Shown in pieces: positions 51,209 through 60,639 of a DNA stretch of 64,000 nt. The position numbers and the translations under genes were made by a program. The stretch is taken from NCBI GenBank assembly GCA_020635905.1, contig JACJYV010000003.1:248001-312000 (forward strand). The letters run 5' to 3'. Position 1 is the stretch's first letter; each line of letters begins with the position of its first letter. The notes under the pieces are model-generated. The model worked only from the letters and a program-made list of their open reading frames with translations, was not told where the DNA came from and searched no databases. The stretch is from Bacteroidia bacterium (GTDB taxonomy: Bacteria > Bacteroidota > Bacteroidia > J057 > JADKCL01).

Positions 51209-51907
51209 ATGGCACAACCAGCAATCAAAGGCTTTCGCCTTCAGACCTTGTATGCGCTCAAAATTATCCTGCAAACAAGGGATGATAACTATCAATTTCG
51301 TCCGGAGGGAAGGGAAGACCTTGATATTCACCACAAAGGAAAAGGTGAGATTCAACAACTTATCCAAGTAAAGGCTCTTACTGATGATTTAGTTTTCTCC
51401 GACCTTTATTCGAAGGAGGGGACATCATTTCTAAAAAGGGCAGAGTCATATTCAAATACTGACATTGAAGTTATTTCCTTGATTAGCTTCGGACCAATTG
51501 GGAAGGAGTTAATGGATTTTATCAATGGCAATAAGGACACCTTTGAAAAAAAGCTCGCAAGCTACGATTTTGAAAAAGATTCCATTGAGAAAATCTCGTC
51601 TTCTTTACAAATCCTTAAGGTGGATGAAGAAACGGTAAGGGAAGAAGTCCTTTCAGAGATAAAAAACCTTCAACTAGGAGGTGATTCAGAGGTGGCTTTA
51701 GGTTTGCTTTCGGATTGGTTACTTCAAATTTCTGAAGAAAGTAAGTCAATTACTCGCCAGGATCTAATAAGTCAGATCGGGAAGGTGGGGGAATATATTC
51801 GTGAAAGAAACATTTTGCATGAAAATCTAGGGAGTTCTATTCGAATTCTCCGTGAAAAAGGAATTTCGAATGAGGATGACTCTAGTGTCTCGTCAATCTT
51901 CAATTGA
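51209..51907 (+). pseudogene. Avs-like defence gene, 5' half (nuclease domain) interrupted by IS630-family element
   Basis: The native sequence is 51209-51884; the last codons before the stop at 51907 come from the insertion sequence. Residues 1-60 hold a PD-(D/E)XK-like nuclease core: KGFRLQTLYALK, then EGREDLDI (Asp37/39) and QLIQVKA (Q53-x-K55), the layout of DUF4297/Mrr/Cap4-type restriction-fold nucleases at the N-terminus of STAND defence proteins. The rest of this half is helical and charged. Removal of the element and one TA joins it in frame to 53088-56500, giving a 1362-residue nuclease-STAND protein. Interrupted, it should give a truncated nuclease without its NTPase regulator. Confidence 0.85.
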
Positions 51908-51909
51908 CG
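51885..51909. repeat. IS630 left terminal inverted repeat
   Basis: 25 bp starting GTGTCTCGTCAAT, paired with 53061-53085 (differences at four positions). The preceding TA (51883-51884) is the target duplication. Confidence 0.9.
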
Positions 51910-52528
51910 GATAAAGCCGTTTGAGTTTGATTCGGGCATCCTTTGTTGTGAAGCGCCAGTTTATTTTGCAGTCCTTCTGGTTTCGGGCATCTTGCCAGGC
52001 TTTTACCTCCCTGATAATTTCCTGAAGATTATCGATCCTTCTGTTCAGACATTGACCATTAAGGACGTTCAGCTCAATTTCTGCCATGTTTAGCCAGCTT
52101 CCATGTTTGGGTGTATAAACAAATTCAAACCTGTCCCAAACCCGTTTGGCTTCTTCCGGGGCAAAAGCCTCATACAATGAACTTGGATGGTGGGTATTGA
52201 GATTGTCCATTACCAATGTGATCTTTTCAGCTTCAGGATAGTCATTGTCCGCAATTTCCCTCACAAATTCTGCCCAATCTTTTTTGGTTTTCCGCTCAGT
52301 TACTTTCACCCTCCTCTTTCCTGCCAAAGGCTCGTTCGACATAAAGATATTGCAGGTGCCACATCGCTTATACTCATAATCTATTCTTTTGGGAGCGCCC
52401 TTCTTCATTGGGACAGTAACTCTGGTTTCAGAAATGAGTTGCTTGGGTGATTCATCCATGCAAACCACCGGGTTTTTTGCCGAAAAGGGGCGTTTGTAGA
52501 CATCCAGGACCATTTCCATGTTAGCCAC
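51893..52528 (-). CDS. IS630 transposase, DDE catalytic part
   Basis: 211 residues, the second frame of the transposase. Catalytic acidic residues of the IS630/DDE_3 domain: CMDESP (first Asp), LVMDNLNTHH (second Asp) and LNMAEIELN (Glu), with the WLN motif just before the Glu. It is preceded by an open stretch in the same frame (52529-52590) coding KPWKVEGW-type residues that belong to the transposase, so the ORF start is not the real start; it is reached by frameshift from the helix-turn-helix frame. The stop lies inside the left inverted repeat. Confidence 0.9.
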   Translation of the reverse strand: MANMEMVLDVYKRPFSAKNPVVCMDESPKQLISETRVTVPMKKGAPKRIDYEYKRCGTCNIFMSNEPLAGKRRVKVTERKTKKDWAEFVREIADNDYPEAEKITLVMDNLNTHHPSSLYEAFAPEEAKRVWDRFEFVYTPKHGSWLNMAEIELNVLNGQCLNRRIDNLQEIIREVKAWQDARNQKDCKINWRFTTKDARIKLKRLYPSIED

Positions 52529-52565
52529 GAATTCCGAATTTTGCTTTGGCGGGATGACCCAGCCC

Positions 52566-53030
52566 TCAACTTTCCAGGGTTTTAATTCGTTTTTTTAAAA
52601 GTTGACGAACCGTTTCATGGGAAATTTTATCCACGTAATTCAATTCTACGGCCTTATCCGCCAACATTCGCAAGGACCATTTGGAAAATCCCTCAGGGGG
52701 ATCACCACAACTCAACGCGATCAAATGAGCCTCCAAATCCCCGTCAATCTTACTATGGTATTCACGCGAGGACTTTCTGCGACTTAAACAGGCTTCGAGA
52801 CCTTCTTCAACGAATTGCTTTTTAATCCGGTCAATTGTCCGCATCCCGATCTTCAAAACTTTCGCAATCGCCTCATTGGTAAGCTTTTCAACCTGATACT
52901 CGCCCTCATCAGTATTCAGCAAAACATAGGCACTGCGATAAGTTTTGGCACTATGTTTCCCTTTGTGGATGATGGACATCAATTCTTCCCGTTCAGGGGA
53001 GGTCAAGGTTACAACGTAAATGTTTGGCAT
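52566..53030 (-). CDS. IS630 transposase, helix-turn-helix part
   Basis: 154 residues from the ATG at 53030; the GTG at 53054 is possible but adds only 8 residues. It contains the homeodomain-like helix-turn-helix region (LTNEAIAKVLKIGMRTIDRIKKQFVEEGLEACL) and the winged segment with WSLRMLADKAVELNYV and ISHETVRQLLKK. It ends shortly after a run of seven A at 52590-52596 (coding strand); the DDE half continues in the +1 frame. This is either programmed slippage at the A-run or a decay mutation. Confidence 0.88.
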   Translation of the reverse strand: MPNIYVVTLTSPEREELMSIIHKGKHSAKTYRSAYVLLNTDEGEYQVEKLTNEAIAKVLKIGMRTIDRIKKQFVEEGLEACLSRRKSSREYHSKIDGDLEAHLIALSCGDPPEGFSKWSLRMLADKAVELNYVDKISHETVRQLLKKRIKTLES

Positions 53031-53060
53031 ATCTTTTTTTGCAAAGATAGGCACAATTTA

Positions 53061-53085
53061 CGTCATTTTAAAATTGACAAGACAC
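53061..53085. repeat. IS630 right terminal inverted repeat
   Basis: 25 bp whose reverse complement begins GTGTCTTGTCAAT. The following TA (53086-53087) is the second target copy. Confidence 0.9.
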
Positions 53086-53087
53086 TA

Positions 53088-56000
53088 GGCTTGCCGAAGA
53101 CTTTTATCGGGGTGCAAAAGCAAACTTCGAACATATCCGTGCTGGAATTGATGTTAGAAGAAGCCAAAAACTAGAAGAGTTGTCCTCCCTTTTTGATGAG
53201 AATAATCTAGTCGTTATTCATGGAGCATCCGGGCAAGGGAAAAGTGCTCTTGCTTATAGATTTGCTCTGGAAAACATTTCTTTAAATGCTGGTTTTGAGC
53301 TGGTTTTGTCTCAAGATTTTTATTCAAATCGAAAAGTCCTCCAAGGGTTAAGTTCTCTTGCAAAAAGTTTTTCATTTCCATTGTTGGTTCTAATTGATAT
53401 TCCTCCGGGTATGTCCGATTGGCCGAAACTTCTTGCAAAGATCGAATTAAACTTTGGGTTTAGAATATTGGTTACAATTCGATCCGAAGACTGGAACAAC
53501 TCTAATGAAGTGGGAGCCTACTTTAAATACGGTGAATTGAGCCTTGATTTTTACCAGGAGGAGGCAAAACAGCTTTATCAGAACCTTAATAAAATTAAAC
53601 CTGACAAAAGATTTAGGACATTTAACGAATCTTGGGAAAGCTTTGGGGAGAGTGGTCCATTACTTGAATATGTATTTCTAATTACTCAGGGTGATGCCTT
53701 GAAATCGAGGATCAAGTCCCAGGTGAAAAGGCTAAAGTCCAAATTTAAACAGGAGGGTAATTCTGATGGAATGTTCTTGCTGCGGACGGTGGCCCTAGCG
53801 GATTTTTTAGGAGCAAAAATAGATCTGCAAAAGTTTTTGATTGCTTTTACATTTCCAGAACTCCAAGCAACAATTGAAACTTTTCAAAGAGAATACTTAA
53901 TTCATTTTTCAGCAGAAGGAAACCATCTTGAGGGACTCCACCCTATCAGGTCAAAGATGCTATGCGATTTTATCTTTGATGATTTCCAGTATAAGGTTGA
54001 AGAGTTCCTATTCCGTTGCCTCCGAGTAATAGCCACCTCAAATGTAGAAGTGGTAATAATGGCATACTTCCTTCACTACAATAAAAACTCAAAATTAGCC
54101 CCAAGTTTTATCGAAAAACTTAATCCAAACTCTTGGGAAGAGGCTGGAAAATATCTAAAAGCCCTTTTTTGGAAAGGGATACAGGAATATGTCGAAGAGA
54201 ATAAAAAACCTATTTCAAATGCATATCAGCAGGTAGGTGATGGGTGGTCCTTGTTTTTACCAATTGATATAACGGGTGCCTTTTTTCAAGTTCCTTTCGT
54301 TCAGACAAGCGATCAATTTTCTGAAGAAGCAAAACAGATATCAAGGACTTTGTCAGGGAACTTTACAAATCCTTCGCGAGTTTTTAACCTGGGTAAAAAT
54401 TTCCTCCTCAAAATAGAAGGTAAATCGTTACGCCTAGAAAATAATCGAGACTGCTTCTACTTAGGGGAAACATTGTTCTGGAAGGGGTATCTTGATTTGT
54501 TGGAAAAGAATCAATTCGATTTTTATTCGGAACTAATCGAATCCTGTTTCTCGGAAGATCTAGCTTCTCTCATCTCCGGTCTTAAAAAGGTGGAATGGAG
54601 CAATATTTCGATGATTTCTCATTTAGAATCCAGACTTCTTCAAAAACTAAAAACAGAATTTGAAATCCCTTCGATTACAAGGCTGGAAAAATCCATCGAA
54701 ATAAAGTTCATTGTTGGGGTCTTGGAAGGTACCCACAACAAAAGAACCTTAAAGGAAGGGAGCTTGCATAATTTCAGAAACAAGGTTTTGAGTCTTTTGG
54801 CTATAGCATTCCCAGATTTAGATGAAATAAAAAGTCAAGGATACGGTCATCAAATAGGGTTTCTTTCAGTTGGCATCGACGAAAGTACAGGCTCAACCAT
54901 TCCATCAAGTTGGCCTGATGACAGACTTTCGACCTTGAATCACATTTTTACAAACTTAATCAGAAATTTTTTTCGGCCACGATCCTGGGAGGACTATGTT
55001 GTTGGAATCGTTGATTATAGGAAACAACTCTTGCTATGGGCAAAAGAAATTAAAGAAGGGTATATGGCTGTCACTTCCATTCCTCGCAAGCCTTTCAAAT
55101 TAGTCGAATTCTCAAAAAAGAATATGGAAAGAAGTCTCATTCAACAAAGTATTCCTTCCCTTCCCATAAGCATTGTTGACCCCTTCGGAAGAGTTTCTGA
55201 ATACTCATCGGAGGCTGGGGGAAACAAAGTTAGTTCAAACCTGTCAGCGCAAGGCAATCAGAAAAAGCAAGAAGACTCTTTCCTTGGCTCTGTTTCTCAA
55301 TACAAGCGATACCGGGAGATCCAAAAGTCATATTTCCGCCATTTTGAGAATTTCATCAACCAATCATGGTCGATTTTTCAAGGAGATTTTAAGCAAAGGA
55401 AAGACCTTGCCGCATTCAATCTTCAAAAGGCCTGGCAGAACCTAATTCCATTCCAAGAAATATTCAGAAAGGATTATTTGAAATTTTCTTCTCCAAAGGA
55501 ATTGTCGCGTTTAGAGTTTAATGAAAGAAAGGCCTTGGAGGATATGGTATTTTTCTTGGAGGAGATTGACCTAAAAAATGGAGAAGTTATTAGAATAAAA
55601 AAAAAGGCCAAACGGGATCTTAAGTCAGCCGAAGTGAAGATTTTGCATCAGCTTCAACGGGAAATAGAGGCTTTAGAAAAAGAAAAAGGTTGGGAAATAG
55701 AATTGATTGAAGGTGATGATGAAAACACGGGATCTTTGCTAATTTTTGCTAATGTTTTTAATGCTCTGGACCATACGGATTCACAAAGGGAAATATGGAA
55801 TGTTTTACGGAAAACTTTGGCCCCTTTAAAGAATAAACGCCTTTACTCAACCTTATTAAACGGTCCATTTGGTGAGGCTCGAATAATAACACTATTTAGA
55901 GATAGGTTATTAATCGAAGATCATTTAGTGGCCAATTCCTGGAACATAATTGATTATGATTATGGAAAGGCACCCCTATTTGAGTTTTATATCAACCCTA

Positions 56001-56500
56001 TTGACCCTGAATTTGCAGTCAAGTATGATCTGACTCTTTGGGCAAGACAATTTCTTTCCATAAAAGAATGGAGGTTAACAGTTATTAAAGCAAGGGAGCT
56101 TGAATATTCTTTGCGGCATTATATAGCAACTGCTAAAGAGTTTATTAAAGGGAACCTTGACATAATTGGGGAAAAAATAACTTCCTCTCATCTCACAATA
56201 ATCCAAGGCAAGATTGAGGATAATTGGAATGATATTTTGGATTTCTTAGAAAAGATCCTTTCGAAAGGGAAGGAGTTCCCGGAAAATATCCAGAATGATC
56301 AAGACCTTCAAACTGCTACCCAACTTCTTAAGGAGTCATACTCTTTATTGAATCCCTCCGAGTTGCAAGCTAATGAAGGGTTTTTCATTGATGTTGGGTT
56401 CGCTGAAAATTGGATTTCATCTCTTCCAATCGCTATTCACAACTTGGGTGTTTTGTTTTACTTTTTCTCTGGAAGACTTATAGAAGGGTATAGAAATTGA
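53088..56500 (+). pseudogene. Avs-like defence gene, 3' half (STAND NTPase and sensor region)
   Basis: About 1137 codons to the stop at 56498-56500. Without the insertion the frame reads RLAEDFYRGAKANFEHIR from 53089, then a P-loop GASGQGKS (reconstructed residues 271-278) in VVIHGASGQGKSALAYRF. A Walker-B-like LLVLIDIPPG and VTIRSEDW (sensor-1 like, typical of STAND NTPases) follow. The remaining ~900 residues are helical and charged with no repeats I recognise; they presumably sense a phage protein, as in Avs proteins. The possible TTG at 53180 gives a shorter reading. The region is noticeably AT-rich compared with the GC-rich genes before 50 kb, consistent with transfer. Confidence 0.82.
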
Positions 56501-56572
56501 AAACGATCTGATATTTTGACATGAGGTGACAATTTCCCCTCTTAAATTCCCCGCAACTAATAAGACCGTAAA

Positions 56573-58207
56573 ATGGCTGAACATGAAAAAATCCCAAAAG
56601 AGGTCAGAGAGACTGACAACAATGTGTATGCAAATACCATTGAAGGAGAAACCATTTACATTGGCGATGCCGAAAGTGGTAGAAAAGGATATTTCTGTAA
56701 AGGATGTAATCAAGAGATGCAGGCAGTCAAATCGAAGTTGCCAAATAGAATCGACTATTTCCGCCACGACCCAAAGGGAATAAAGAATTTCGAACGAAAA
56801 TGTACCTATCGGGATGAAACCTACCGCCACAAGCTAGCCAAAAACATCTTGGGGATTCTCAAAAAGGTAAAATTGCCCAAGCTGTTAAAATACCCTCCAA
56901 AAGGATCTGATTTTGGCCCAAGGATCATCCAGGACGAAAAATTCATCTACGCCAAGGAAGTTAGGGCAGAAGTTGAGTTTTTTGAACAACCCGATGGAAG
57001 CATTGCCTGGCGAAAGGAGCCAGCGCCCGAAAAACACAATTTAATAAAGCCAGATATTGTTTTTTTTGATGGCAATGACGAACCAATACTTTTCATTGAA
57101 TTGGTAGCAACGCACAAGTTGACCGAAGAAAAGAAAATCAAATTACGACACCTGGGCATTGATACGATTCAAATAATCATCCCGAAAACTTCTCCAGAAG
57201 AAATACAAAAAAACTTCTCCTTAACATCTAATACCAAATGGGTTTACAGCCATGAAGAATCAGAAGCAAATTACTTTCAACTACCCTCGGGAAATCCAAA
57301 GGACGTACCACAAATTGACAAACAGCAAAGAGGATTTTTCGAGGAAGATTTCAAATGCCGAAAAGCAGAAATTGAGAACCTTATACGAGCGATTGGAAGA
57401 TGCCTGGAATCAGAACCATACAGAATCGCTGAATTGGGAATTAGAAGAGAGTTATCTCGAGTTTCGGAAAATAGAAAAAGAGCTGAAGAGCAATGGAGAA
57501 GTTTACTCGAAAGACTACGAGCAGAAATTGATTCAAAATATAGAGAACGAAGAGAATCAGTTAAGGAAAGATACCGAAATCTGGAAGGAAGATATCTTGG
57601 AAGAAAACAAGCAATTGAAGGCCAGAATGGAGATTTGGACTCCAAGATTTTCGAGTATGAGGAATTCGAAAAAGGAGGAATTGAAGGAATTGCAAATAGA
57701 AAGAGAGATGTTATTGAAGAAAGAAACGGAGTTGAGAAAAGAATTGAAGAAGCACGAAATAGAAGATCAAGCTTTCAACAAAAAATTAATGAGCATGCTG
57801 GAGCCAGAGCAGCAGCTATTGAACGAATTCAATCAGAGCAAGAAGAATTTGAAAGAGAGATTGAACGAACTCGACTTAGAAAAACAAATGAAATTGAGCG
57901 AATTGCAGAAGATAGAAGAACCATTTCAGGAAGATTTGAAGCGCTACGAGGAAAGCTTAGAGAAAGATTTGAAACTGATAGAAGAGAGCTTGAAGAAAGA
58001 TATGAGGAACAAATTAGAATCGGAATTGAGGAGGCTAAAAATGGATTATTTAGAACAAATCAAGACCTTACCAAAAGATTTAACGACATTGTACGAGCAG
58101 GAAGAATACTCCTTAATTATGAAGAAAGATATCGCGCTCTCCAACGACTTAGCAGGGCTAGAGAAATCCTTGAAAACAAATCTTACAAAAATTGGGAAGG
58201 ATTTTGA
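56573..58207 (+). CDS. CoiA-like zinc-finger nuclease (first frame; the true C-terminal part probably uses the other frame)
   Basis: 544 residues as read. The N-terminal part is CoiA-like: Cys42-Cys45 (YFCKGC), His65 (YFRHDP), Cys77 and His86 (YRHKLAKNIL), a CoiA-type zinc-finger arrangement. A nuclease-like core follows with Asp161 (KPDIVFFDG) and Glu176 (LFIELVATHKL), matching a PD-(D/E)XK pattern. From ~57400 on this frame is Arg-rich, and almost every third codon position is A or T, unlike its own first 270 codons. The codon pattern moves to the +1 frame (57252-58274), so one gene with a +1 shift near 57400 is likely. It lies 72 bp after the Avs-like gene; CoiA-like nucleases are common in defence islands. 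Confidence 0.75.
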   Translation: MAEHEKIPKEVRETDNNVYANTIEGETIYIGDAESGRKGYFCKGCNQEMQAVKSKLPNRIDYFRHDPKGIKNFERKCTYRDETYRHKLAKNILGILKKVKLPKLLKYPPKGSDFGPRIIQDEKFIYAKEVRAEVEFFEQPDGSIAWRKEPAPEKHNLIKPDIVFFDGNDEPILFIELVATHKLTEEKKIKLRHLGIDTIQIIIPKTSPEEIQKNFSLTSNTKWVYSHEESEANYFQLPSGNPKDVPQIDKQQRGFFEEDFKCRKAEIENLIRAIGRCLESEPYRIAELGIRRELSRVSENRKRAEEQWRSLLERLRAEIDSKYRERRESVKERYRNLEGRYLGRKQAIEGQNGDLDSKIFEYEEFEKGGIEGIANRKRDVIEERNGVEKRIEEARNRRSSFQQKINEHAGARAAAIERIQSEQEEFEREIERTRLRKTNEIERIAEDRRTISGRFEALRGKLRERFETDRRELEERYEEQIRIGIEEAKNGLFRTNQDLTKRFNDIVRAGRILLNYEERYRALQRLSRAREILENKSYKNWEGF

Positions 58208-58274
58208 TCGCTTTATGAAGTTTGTAGATGAGACGGATCCGGCAAAAGGGGAAAGTGATGGACAGTTGTCGTAA
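57252..58274 (+). CDS. Coiled-coil C-terminal frame overlapping the CoiA-like gene
   Basis: 340 residues. After the first ~50 it is an almost uninterrupted coiled coil rich in Glu, Lys and Leu (RKIEKELKSNGE, KEELKELQIEREMLLKKETEL, KNLKERLNELDLEKQMKL). Heptad positions are plausibly hydrophobic, and codon choice resembles that of the N-terminal part of the CoiA-like gene. I think this is the real C-terminal part of that gene, reached through a +1 frameshift near 57400 (real, programmed or an assembly error). A separate protein starting at 57252 is less likely, because its first 50 residues look like noise. The overlap with an open second frame is ~950 bp. Confidence 0.65.
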   Translation: MKNQKQITFNYPREIQRTYHKLTNSKEDFSRKISNAEKQKLRTLYERLEDAWNQNHTESLNWELEESYLEFRKIEKELKSNGEVYSKDYEQKLIQNIENEENQLRKDTEIWKEDILEENKQLKARMEIWTPRFSSMRNSKKEELKELQIEREMLLKKETELRKELKKHEIEDQAFNKKLMSMLEPEQQLLNEFNQSKKNLKERLNELDLEKQMKLSELQKIEEPFQEDLKRYEESLEKDLKLIEESLKKDMRNKLESELRRLKMDYLEQIKTLPKDLTTLYEQEEYSLIMKKDIALSNDLAGLEKSLKTNLTKIGKDFDRFMKFVDETDPAKGESDGQLS

Positions 58275-58313
58275 TAAATTCCTTTTACCTCCCGGTCCAC
58301 CCCCTCCCCCACC

Positions 58314-60392
58314 TCAGTGATCCACTGCCGTCAGCTCCTTCTTGCAATGCTGAACGTAGTAAAGCGCCGCTTTATCCCGGGGATTGATGGCGTGGAGGCG
58401 GGAAAATGACTCCAACGCGGTGACGTAGTCCTTTTTCCAGTAGGCTTCCAGGGCTTCGTTGAAGCTGGCTTTCTGGGCGATGCGCTGTTCGCGGTCCTCG
58501 GCAGGCAGGCAATCCAGCAATTCGTACACCAGCACTGAATTGGATTTGCCTTTCACTTTGACCAGATCCAGTTTGCGGAAGTTGAAAGGTGAATCAGGAC
58601 TGAGGTCGGCCAGGGTAAATTCGCTGAAAATGGCCACCGAGTTGTAGGTTTTGGTGGTGCCTTCCAGTCGCGAGGCCAGGTTGACCGTGTCGGAAATCAC
58701 CGTGCCTTCCAGGCGCTCGTCTTCCCCGATGATGCCCATCATGAGGTTGCCCGTATTGATGCCCATACCCACTTCAATGGGTTCCAGCCCTTCCTGGGCC
58801 CGGTGTAGGTTGTACTTTTCCACTTCGCGGGAGATTTCCATGGCCGATTTCAAGGCCTGATCGGGTTTTTCGAAGAGGGCCATGATGGCATCCCCGATGT
58901 ATTTGTCGATGAAGCCGTCGTTATTGCGGATGATGGGCCCCACCCGGCGCAGGTAATCGTTGATGAAATTGAAATTCTCGTCGGGCTGCATCTTTTCCGA
59001 CATGGTGGTAAAGGAGCGGATGTCCACAAACAGAATGGTCATGCTGGCCTCGATCTGGTCGCCCAGTTTCAGGTCGTTGAGCTTGGGACGCTTCAGTTTT
59101 TTGAGGAATTCGACCGGCACAAACTTCTGGGTGGCGATCAGGAGGGTTTCGTTGTCGCTGAAGGCATTGGAAAATTTGCGGGCCAGCACCAGGGCCTGGG
59201 AGAAAATCAAAAAGATCAGCCCCACATGCACCAGATATCCCGTAAAAATGATCTGGTTCACATAGAGGATGTCGTTGAGGGTGGTCAACATCATGATGCC
59301 GCCCGAAAGCAACAAAATGCCCGCATAAGGCACTTTTTTCAGGGTCAGCTGGATCAGTTTGAAGAACATGAATATCAGACCCGAGAGGAAGATCAGGTGG
59401 AAGGCCGGGATAATCTGGCTGGACATATAGACGGGCAAAGCCAGGGCCACGGCAATGAAGGGCAGGCTCAGGTAATAGCTCCATTTGAGGATCCAATCGC
59501 GCACCGAACCCGGAAAGAGGTAGTATATATAATGCAAACTGAGGGGAATGCTGAGGAAATAGGTCAGGTATTCGAGGGTAATGAAGGCCCCGTAGGGAAT
59601 AAAATCAAATTCCTCGGCCAATACCTTCTGTCCCGTGATGCCGGCCCGGAAAAACACTACCAGACAAATGAGGGAAAAGTAAAGAGGGGTCTTGTCCTTG
59701 CGGCGAAAGAGGTACAAAATGAGGTGGTAGGCAATGATGATAAAAATGATGCCCAGCAGCACCCATTCCCGCTCTTTGCGGTGGTTGACCAGACTGGAAA
59801 CCTGGTCGTAATTACCCAGCAGTATGCTCTGGCGGACCCCGCCTACGCGGTGGTGAAAGTTGGAGATGCGCAGTACGAGGTTGAAACTGGAAGCAGGCGG
59901 CACAAAAGCGGCCAGATTGGGGATGGTGTAGGGTTTGGAATGTTCCCGGTCGGTGCCCACCGTGCCCGATTGCATCAGGACCTGGTCGTCGATCAGGACT
60001 TCAAAAGCCGTGGATTGCTCCTGGGAACTGATGGCCATGATCTGGTTGCGGCAGGACGCAGGCAGGGTGATCATGAGCTGATAGGTGCCGTATCCCATGC
60101 CGCCCAGTTTTTCGCCGTTGAGCTCAAATCCATTCCAGATCACAGGCAGATTTACCCACAGGTCGGGAGAGGGTGCAGGAGTGGAATCGGGAGAGGAAAA
60201 TTCGGGGAATTTCTTCCACCAGAAGGCGGCTTCACCGTCGAGTTTGACGTTGCCATCTTTGACAAAATCCCACTGGGACAGGTCGAGATGCCCTTTTACA
60301 GCTTTGGGAGGCCTTTTATTGGTATCCTTACAACTCCAGAGCAGGAGGACGAGGAACAGCAACAACGAAAAGCGGGAACGATAGTTAGTCAT
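58314..60392 (-). CDS. 7TM receptor-type class III nucleotide cyclase
   Basis: 692 residues. A lipoprotein-like start (LLLWSC, ~21) leads into a periplasmic 7TMR-DISM-like beta domain (~30-215) with ILIDDQVLMQSG-type strands. About seven transmembrane helices follow (~215-425), then a class III adenylate/guanylate cyclase catalytic domain (~450-640): metal Asp in LFVDIRSFT (~455), a second metal Asp plus purine-contacting Lys in DKYIGDAIMALF (~496-505), and SDTVNLASRLEG. A short TPR-like C-terminus (KKDYVTALESFSRLHAINPRDKAALYY) closes it. It presumably makes cAMP or cGMP in response to an external signal; the nucleotide cannot be told safely. Confidence 0.88.
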   Translation of the reverse strand: MTNYRSRFSLLLFLVLLLWSCKDTNKRPPKAVKGHLDLSQWDFVKDGNVKLDGEAAFWWKKFPEFSSPDSTPAPSPDLWVNLPVIWNGFELNGEKLGGMGYGTYQLMITLPASCRNQIMAISSQEQSTAFEVLIDDQVLMQSGTVGTDREHSKPYTIPNLAAFVPPASSFNLVLRISNFHHRVGGVRQSILLGNYDQVSSLVNHRKEREWVLLGIIFIIIAYHLILYLFRRKDKTPLYFSLICLVVFFRAGITGQKVLAEEFDFIPYGAFITLEYLTYFLSIPLSLHYIYYLFPGSVRDWILKWSYYLSLPFIAVALALPVYMSSQIIPAFHLIFLSGLIFMFFKLIQLTLKKVPYAGILLLSGGIMMLTTLNDILYVNQIIFTGYLVHVGLIFLIFSQALVLARKFSNAFSDNETLLIATQKFVPVEFLKKLKRPKLNDLKLGDQIEASMTILFVDIRSFTTMSEKMQPDENFNFINDYLRRVGPIIRNNDGFIDKYIGDAIMALFEKPDQALKSAMEISREVEKYNLHRAQEGLEPIEVGMGINTGNLMMGIIGEDERLEGTVISDTVNLASRLEGTTKTYNSVAIFSEFTLADLSPDSPFNFRKLDLVKVKGKSNSVLVYELLDCLPAEDREQRIAQKASFNEALEAYWKKDYVTALESFSRLHAINPRDKAALYYVQHCKKELTAVDH

Positions 60393-60462
60393 TCGTGTGA
60401 GTTGGTGGCTAAAAATGTTGGGCGCAGTTGCTCTTTTGCAAACGCAAAGTTAGGAGAAAATA

Positions 60463-60518
60463 TTTTAGGGAACCTCTAAAATCTTCGAATCTCTGCGTTG
60501 GATTTGATCCAGAAATGA
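60463..60518. repeat. Second copy of the dispersed 50-bp repeat
   Basis: Reads TTTTAGGGAACCTCTAAAA, then CTTCGAATCTCTGCGTTGGA. Its reverse complement matches 7302-7351 at ~45 of 50 positions. It sits between the divergent cyclase (minus, start 60392) and PKD protein (plus, start 60640) genes. No gene is seen in 60393-60639. Confidence 0.75.
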
Positions 60519-60639
60519 TTTAAGGGTTACAGGCCTGGACCGCAAGAATTGGATGATTGAAATTTTAATGCTATTTTTATTGTGGTTATTGACCTGCAAG
60601 GTATTTCATTTCGATTTATCGAACCTAAATATATTTCCC

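Larger units (their letters stand above)
51885..53085. mobile_element. IS630-family insertion sequence, 1201 bp
   Basis: The element is bounded by 25-bp imperfect terminal inverted repeats, 51885-51909 and 53061-53085 (21 of 25 positions pair, outer end GTGTCT). It is flanked by a TA duplication at 51883-51884 and 53086-53087, the target preference of IS630/Tc1-mariner elements. It encodes a transposase in two overlapping-type frames on the minus strand. It lies inside the Avs-like gene, and precise loss with one TA restores the frame. Confidence 0.93.
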
